From positions 1-10,250 of the forward strand of contig JAHZHK010000100.1 in NCBI GenBank assembly GCA_019420325.1: DNA of 10,250 nt. The letters are read 5' to 3'. The translations under genes and the position numbers were made by a program. The notes beneath the pieces are model-generated. The model saw nothing but the letters and a program-made list of their open reading frames with translations. It made no database searches and was not told where the DNA came from. The DNA is from Coriobacteriaceae bacterium. GTDB taxonomy: Bacteria > Actinomycetota > Coriobacteriia > Coriobacteriales > UMGS124. Every line of letters starts with the position of its first letter. Position 1 is the stretch's first letter. Positions 6,915-10,250 of this stretch are shown here, piece after piece.

Positions 6915-7934
6915 CTAGAAGAACAGCAGCGCCATGGCGGCGACGAAGGCAAGCAGGACGATCGAGGTGATGAACGCGGCAACGAACGCGTTGCGACCGC
7001 GCGTAAGCAGCACACGGAAGTTCACCGTCATGCCGAGAGCCGCCATGGCCATACCAAGCAGCAGGTAGCTCACCTTGACGAGACCGTCGAGCATCTCCTG
7101 GGTGAGGGGAGCAAAGGTGCCGATGACGCTGGCGGCAACAAAGCCCACCATGAACCAAGGAATGGGCACCTTGCCCTTGCCCTCGGCCTCCACGCCCTCG
7201 GCCTTGCGGTACCAAACGCCGATGACAATAGCCGCGGGGGCCAACAGCAGCACGCGGGAAAGCTTCGTGATGATTGCAATGTCGAGGCTCTCGGAGCCAC
7301 CGGCGCCACCTGCCGCCACGGCATGGGCAATCTCATGGAGCGACCCACCCGCCATGACGCCGAACTGCGTGGCACTCATGCCGAGCAGGGGCCCTACAGC
7401 GATATCGACAAGCGTGAACAGCGTGCCAAGAATGGCAACGATGGCCACGGCCACCACCTTGTCCTCGCCGTGGCGCTCGGCTTCCTTTTCGCTGGTAGGC
7501 AACTGGGAAGCAATGCCCATGACCGCCGCCGCGCCGCAAATGCCCGTGCCGGATGCAGTGAGAATGGCCAGGTGTCTGTCAACACCAAAGCGTCGGGCCA
7601 GATTGTAGGCAAGGAAGATGGTGCCCGTGACCACCACGCATGCCAGTGCAATGGTCTTCACGCCCGCCTGCGCCAGGGCCAGAAGATTGAGCTTGAAACC
7701 AAGCAAGATAATGCCTGCTCGCAAAAACTTGTTCGAGATGAGCGCGATGCCAGGCTTGGCATAAGCAACGGCCGGCTTAGCCGCCTGACACACAACACCT
7801 AAGATAAGTGAGATGACGAGCGCGCCAAGAACCGCCAGGTAGGGAAGGCCCGCCAACAAGCTGCCGAGAACCGAACAAGCCAACGTGAGCGCGCACGCCA
7901 CAACAAACGGCTTGGAGAAAATCGTTTTGAACAT
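6915..7934 (-). CDS. YeiH/PF03601-family membrane protein, putative sulfate exporter
   Basis: The 339-residue protein is almost wholly hydrophobic, with about ten membrane segments. It carries the family's conserved stretches: RAGIILLGFKL (72-82), ASGTGICGAAAVMG (127-140), GGSLHEIAHAVAA (196-208) and TKLSRVLLLAP (223-233), with a GMAMAALGM segment (294-302) near the end. E. coli YeiH is about the same length. The family is annotated as putative sulfate exporters, and members occur beside sulfonate-degradation genes, but direct transport evidence is thin. The ATG at 7934 gives the usual N-terminus just before the first helix; a TTG at 7979 would add 15 odd residues. The ribosome site is weak (AAAGG twelve bases upstream). 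The gene follows a double terminator and a tRNA on the same strand, so it should have its own promoter in 7935-8058; I found no convincing hexamers there. No LysR regulator, a common neighbour of this family, is present. Confidence 0.88.
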   Translation of the reverse strand: MFKTIFSKPFVVACALTLACSVLGSLLAGLPYLAVLGALVISLILGVVCQAAKPAVAYAKPGIALISNKFLRAGIILLGFKLNLLALAQAGVKTIALACVVVTGTIFLAYNLARRFGVDRHLAILTASGTGICGAAAVMGIASQLPTSEKEAERHGEDKVVAVAIVAILGTLFTLVDIAVGPLLGMSATQFGVMAGGSLHEIAHAVAAGGAGGSESLDIAIITKLSRVLLLAPAAIVIGVWYRKAEGVEAEGKGKVPIPWFMVGFVAASVIGTFAPLTQEMLDGLVKVSYLLLGMAMAALGMTVNFRVLLTRGRNAFVAAFITSIVLLAFVAAMALLFF

Positions 7935-8058
7935 GGAAGTCGATGACCTTTCACGAGATGGAAGGGCCAACTGTAGCAAAAGAGTTTACCTACCCTATCG
8001 AACTGGCATCCGAAATGGGCAAACGGCGCGATTCTCCCGGCTCCCCACATAGATGAAA

Positions 8059-8087
8059 AGGGGCCCAGCGCGAGCGCCGGAGCCCCT
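8059..8087 (-). terminator. Second minus-strand terminator, after the tRNA-Ile unit
   Basis: A GC-rich stem (8059-8064 with 8082-8087, continued by 8065-8070 with 8075-8080 with one wobble and one bulged base) is followed on the minus strand by TTTT. It lies 27 bases beyond the first terminator (8114-8148) and before the YeiH-like gene. Confidence 0.7.
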
Positions 8088-8113
8088 GGGATACTCGACG
8101 CTTGGCAATAGCA

Positions 8114-8148
8114 AAAGACCCCAACAACCAAAGGCTGTTGGGGTCTTT
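8114..8148 (-). terminator. Rho-independent terminator of tRNA-Ile
   Basis: A perfect 13-bp stem (8114-8126 with 8136-8148) has a 9-base loop and, on the minus strand, ends in a run of T. It begins 12 bases after the encoded CCA end of the tRNA. Confidence 0.85.
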
Positions 8149-8159
8149 ATCATGCGAAA

Positions 8160-8236
8160 TGGTGGGCCCGACAAGGTTCGAACTTGTGACCTCCCGGTTA
8201 TCAGCCGGACGCTCTGACCAACTGAGCTACGGGCCC
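8160..8236 (-). tRNA. tRNA-Ile (anticodon GAU), CCA encoded
   Basis: The minus strand folds into a full cloverleaf of 77 bases. The acceptor stem is GGGCCCG paired with CGGGCCC, the D arm is GCTC/GAGC, the anticodon arm is TCCGG-CTGATAA-CCGGG with anticodon GAT, and the T arm is ACAAG-TTCGAAC-CTTGT. The discriminator is A at 8163, and CCA (8160-8162) is encoded. It decodes AUU and AUC. It stands alone here with its own promoter and terminator, not in an rRNA spacer, where this tRNA is often found. Confidence 0.96.
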
Positions 8237-8247
8237 GCGAGGTCGAT

Positions 8248-8275
8248 ATAATAGACGCTTTCGCCGTCCTTGTAA
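8248..8275 (-). promoter_or_regulatory. Promoter of tRNA-Ile
   Basis: On the minus strand TTACAA (8270-8275) and TATTAT (8248-8253) are 16 bases apart. The -10 is a good match and places the transcription start about five bases before the tRNA; the -35 is poor. Confidence 0.5.
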
Positions 8276-8323
8276 CCCATATTCGAGAATTAGGGCCGCA
8301 TTCACAATCAGCACACAATATAT

Positions 8324-8357
8324 CGGCGCCTGTGACGTTTGCGTGCCACAGGCGCCG
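8324..8357 (-). terminator. Terminator of the sulfite-oxidase-like operon
   Basis: A perfect 11-bp GC-rich stem (8324-8334 with 8347-8357) begins four bases after the stop codon of the last gene. The minus-strand tail is AU-rich (ATATATTGTG) rather than a pure T-run, so termination may be partial. The tRNA promoter lies just beyond. Confidence 0.65.
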
Positions 8358-8361
8358 AGCA

Positions 8362-8640
8362 TTACCTCGCGTAAAACTCCGCCACATCGGGCAGAGGGCT
8401 CCTCTTGCCATCCTCGGTAACGCAACGTACAAGCAGGCGATATCGACCTTCGTGCTCGGGCGTGTAGGTAAACGTCCAATGTACCATGAGCTCGGGGGAG
8501 GATTGCGACACGTCGTAGGGATGCCAACTCTCGCCGTCATCGAGGGAGAACTCGACCGCCACGATCTGGTTTCCGTAGTCGTCGGCATATCCGGTAAACG
8601 TAACCGGCTTTCCTACCTCAACGTTCATGGGAACTATCAT
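8362..8640 (-). CDS. Stand-alone Mo-co dimerisation (Ig-like) domain protein of the sulfite oxidase family
   Basis: The 92-residue protein is one domain. VAVEFSLDDGESW (27-39) followed by WTFTYTPEHEGRYRLLVRC (55-73) fits the Ig-like dimerisation domain of sulfite oxidases (V-x-V-S-x-D-G-G-x-x-W, then y-x-l-x-v-R-x). It aligns well with the C-terminal domain of the gene at 9481, for example ASIEFSLDGGATW there. No signal peptide or cofactor site is present. The ATG at 8640 has a near-perfect AAGGAGG six bases upstream, which argues for separate translation. It lies 30 bases after the stop of the gene before it, in the same frame with no further stop between, so it looks like the detached C-terminal half of a split paralogue. 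Its role is unknown: it may bind the product of its neighbours, or be a remnant. The reality of the frame is well supported, the function is not. Confidence 0.8.
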   Translation of the reverse strand: MIVPMNVEVGKPVTFTGYADDYGNQIVAVEFSLDDGESWHPYDVSQSSPELMVHWTFTYTPEHEGRYRLLVRCVTEDGKRSPLPDVAEFYAR

Positions 8641-8646
8641 TGTCCG

Positions 8647-8653
8647 CCTCCTT
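8647..8653 (-). promoter_or_regulatory. Strong ribosome binding site for the detached dimerisation-domain gene
   Basis: AAGGAGG on the minus strand lies six bases before the ATG at 8640 and within the short spacer after the TAA at 8671-8673. It decides the start and suggests that the small gene is translated in its own right rather than only by readthrough. Confidence 0.75.
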
Positions 8654-8670
8654 TGCGCCCAAACTCGCCA

Positions 8671-9468
8671 TTACGCCTGGGTGCCGGTGAGCACGCCCAC
8701 ATTCGGGCTTGCCGGATTCGCAGCAACGGGGACAGCAGGAACTTCGTCCTCAACCGTGAAGACAACCTCCACGACATTCTTGAGGAAGTAGTTTGCAGGG
8801 GTCTTGGCCATCCACAGCTGGTTTGCGCTGCCCACGGAGTTTGCAATGTCTTCGCCGTTGACCTCGCAACCCAGAACCGCATGCCTGCCGATTGCATAGC
8901 TCAGAGGCACGCTGACCTGGGTGCCGTCATCGGCAATGAAGGTCACCGTGTTGACGCCCTTCTGCGCCTGGGACGCCACGAGCAGACTCTCAATAGAAAT
9001 ACCGCCGACCTCGGCGTTCACGATGGCGCGGCCGCCTGCAGGGTTACCGCCGCAGGAGCACGTCATGAGCTGCGGGGTGCTCTCGTCTTCCACAAGCTCG
9101 CCGATGGTAGCGCAGAAGGCATTGTCCACGTCGCCACTCACGGTAAGCTGCCAGTCGACCGAACGCACCTGCGAGGAGGCGTTTGCGCCGCCGCAGGCAA
9201 CCTGGGCCACACCCTGCAGCCTCGCAACATCGGCAGTAGGAGAGACGTACGTCTGGTCAAAGGAGAACGTACCGATAGCGGCTGTCTTCACCAGACCGGA
9301 ATGCACTGCGGCGCTGCCCTTTGCCTCAGGCGCACTTTGGGGTTCTGCGCCCTGGTCGGCCTGCCCGCTTGCCAAAGCAGCCATGGGGCCGGCCATCATG
9401 GACGCTCCCATCGCGAGGGTTGTGAGGACACCCACGGTTGCGTTGATGCGCTTGCTGTTCTTACTCAT
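8671..9468 (-). CDS. Secreted sulfite-oxidase-fold (molybdopterin-binding-like) protein, dimerisation domain missing
   Basis: The 265-residue protein begins with an export signal: a basic start KNSKR, a hydrophobic core (about 11-33) and a likely cut after ALA (31-33). A KR pair stands where a Tat signal has RR, so a Sec signal is more likely. A low-complexity linker follows. Residues about 105-240 match the sulfite-oxidase molybdopterin fold: WQLTVSGDVDN (106-116), TPQLMTCSCGGNPAGG (131-146), NAEVGGISIESLL (151-163), and a late VNGEDIANSVGSANQLWM (203-220). The second Cys of CSCGGN (139) lines up with the Mo-ligating Cys of the CAGN motif in known sulfite oxidases; active-site Arg residues could not be confirmed, so cofactor binding is unproven. 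It aligns with the upstream gene through PQxM, C and the V-E/G-G-I-x-I-x-x-x-I/L stretch, so the two are paralogues. The ATG has GGAGG seven bases upstream, directly after the previous stop codon (12-base gap). It ends just where its paralogue continues into the dimerisation domain. Confidence 0.82.
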   Translation of the reverse strand: MSKNSKRINATVGVLTTLAMGASMMAGPMAALASGQADQGAEPQSAPEAKGSAAVHSGLVKTAAIGTFSFDQTYVSPTADVARLQGVAQVACGGANASSQVRSVDWQLTVSGDVDNAFCATIGELVEDESTPQLMTCSCGGNPAGGRAIVNAEVGGISIESLLVASQAQKGVNTVTFIADDGTQVSVPLSYAIGRHAVLGCEVNGEDIANSVGSANQLWMAKTPANYFLKNVVEVVFTVEDEVPAVPVAANPASPNVGVLTGTQA

Positions 9469-9475
9469 CGTTATG

Positions 9476-9480
9476 CCTCC
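9476..9480 (-). promoter_or_regulatory. Ribosome binding site adjoining the upstream stop codon
   Basis: GGAGG on the minus strand begins directly after the TAG at 9481-9483 and lies seven bases before the ATG at 9468. The packing suggests coupled translation of the two genes. Confidence 0.7.
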
Positions 9481-10250
9481 CTATGCCTCGTCGACGGTGA
9501 ACAGGAAGTTGGTGTCGTACTGGCACACACGGAAATCACCCTCGGGCGTGATGCTCGTGGTGCGGATCTTAAGCACATAGGAACCAGCCTGCGGGGCCTT
9601 GAAGTCCAGTCGCCAATACGTCCAGTACCTGGAGTCGTTGTCGGGCGTGTCCATAGCGGTCCAAGTGGCGCCGCCGTCAAGCGAGAACTCGATGGAAGCG
9701 ATGGGCTCGTCCCAGGCATCAGCCATGCCCTCAAGATGCACGTCGGTGCCCTCGATGACAACGCCGGTGGGGGCGCTCAGCACGGCGCTGTTGGGCTTGG
9801 AGTAAATCTCGCCGGTCTGATCGTCGGTGAACTGGCCCACGTACACTTGGTTCATGAGGGTGTCAGGATCATGCGTCATGAACGTGAGGTTGGAGAGGCG
9901 CTTCACGAAGTTGCCGCCAGAAGTGTTGTACACCCACAGCTGGCAGGGATAACCCTGGGAGTTGGGCAGGAGCTTGCCGTCCATCCTGGTGACGATGATG
10001 GCGTCGTTCTCAATAAGCCAGTCAAGGCTCATCTCGGCGTAGTTGTAACCGTCGGAGCTGATGGGGCTCATGATGTTGGCGCCCTCGAGCGGCTGGGCAT
10101 AGTCGATGATGGCGCTGATTGGGATACCCTCGACCTCAACCTGCATGATGGTGGCCTGTCCCACGCCGTGGATGGTGCAGTCGTTCTTCATGACCTGGGG
10201 CACGGTGCCGAACTGTTCCTCCATCTCGGTCAGCGGCATCTCAACGGGGT
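9481..10250 (-). CDS. Sulfite-oxidase-fold protein with fused Mo-co dimerisation domain (5' end outside window)
   Basis: The frame is open to the window edge, so the Met at 10239 is not necessarily the start; PVE can be read before it and fits the usual PVxxPLTEME approach to the domain. Of 255 visible residues, 1-124 are the second part of a sulfite-oxidase-type molybdopterin domain: VPQVMKNDCTIHG (16-28; Cys24 is the candidate Mo ligand), VEVEGIPISAII (37-48), GYPCQLWVYNT (99-109) and KRLSNLTF (116-123). Residues about 160-255 are the Ig-like dimerisation domain with ASIEFSLDGGATW (184-196) and YWRLDFKAPQAGSYVLKIRT (211-230). Sulfite oxidases and sulfite dehydrogenases use a Mo cofactor to oxidise sulfite or related substrates; the substrate here is not known. 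The signal peptide and first part of the domain lie beyond the window. It is the first visible gene of a three-gene unit ending at 8362, with a 12-base gap to the next gene. Confidence 0.85.
   Translation of the reverse strand, partial: PVEMPLTEMEEQFGTVPQVMKNDCTIHGVGQATIMQVEVEGIPISAIIDYAQPLEGANIMSPISSDGYNYAEMSLDWLIENDAIIVTRMDGKLLPNSQGYPCQLWVYNTSGGNFVKRLSNLTFMTHDPDTLMNQVYVGQFTDDQTGEIYSKPNSAVLSAPTGVVIEGTDVHLEGMADAWDEPIASIEFSLDGGATWTAMDTPDNDSRYWTYWRLDFKAPQAGSYVLKIRTTSITPEGDFRVCQYDTNFLFTVDEA

Noticed and set aside
8160..8236. tRNA-Ile as an attachment site for an integrated element
   Set aside because: No integrase, recombinase or repeated tRNA 3' end was seen in the window.
8618..8671. Start codon overlapping the TAA at 8671 (TAATG), opening a 17-codon frame
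   Set aside because: It ends within the start of the next gene and has no ribosome site of its own apart from the coding region before it; most likely chance.
1..10250. CRISPR arrays, insertion sequences or phage genes
   Set aside because: No regularly spaced repeats, transposase motifs or phage structural proteins were seen on either strand.

Overview
The window looks like a chromosomal segment from a high-GC anaerobic actinobacterium, most likely class Coriobacteriia, family Eggerthellaceae (inference from gene content, not proven). The pointers are two fumarate-reductase-like FAD flavoproteins (one with a clear twin-arginine leader), a LuxR-type regulator fused to a 12-helix membrane domain, and exported molybdenum-enzyme-like proteins.

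Layout. 1-765 (+): C-terminal part of a flavoprotein cut by the window edge, closed by a strong terminator. 877-2448 (-): membrane-bound LuxR-type regulator. 2449-2753: a 305-base divergent control region with short direct and inverted repeats. 2754-4640 (+): complete Tat-exported flavoprotein, followed by a terminator with a competing alternative hairpin. 4807-5253 (-): small GGQ release-factor-like protein with a basic tail. 5404-6762 (-): Eis-like GNAT acetyltransferase. 6915-7934 (-): YeiH-family membrane protein. 8059-8148: two minus-strand terminators in tandem. 8160-8236 (-): tRNA-Ile(GAU) with its own promoter. 8362-10250 (-): three closely packed genes of the sulfite-oxidase fold family, the first cut by the window end.

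How the parts fit. The regulator and the two flavoproteins form the usual Eggerthellaceae picture of an extracytoplasmic reductase with an adjacent membrane sensor-regulator; the acceptor cannot be read from sequence. The right end is the most unusual part. The first gene (9481 to beyond 10250) joins a sulfite-oxidase-type molybdopterin domain to an Ig-like Mo-co dimerisation domain. The next two genes look like a paralogue of that protein cut in two: 8671-9468 has a signal peptide and the molybdopterin-type domain, and 8362-8640 has only the dimerisation domain. All three lie in one reading frame, separated only by single stop codons and short spacers with strong ribosome binding sites. The YeiH-like protein (family annotated as putative sulfate exporters) lies beyond the tRNA, so a sulfur-oxyanion theme is possible but unproven.
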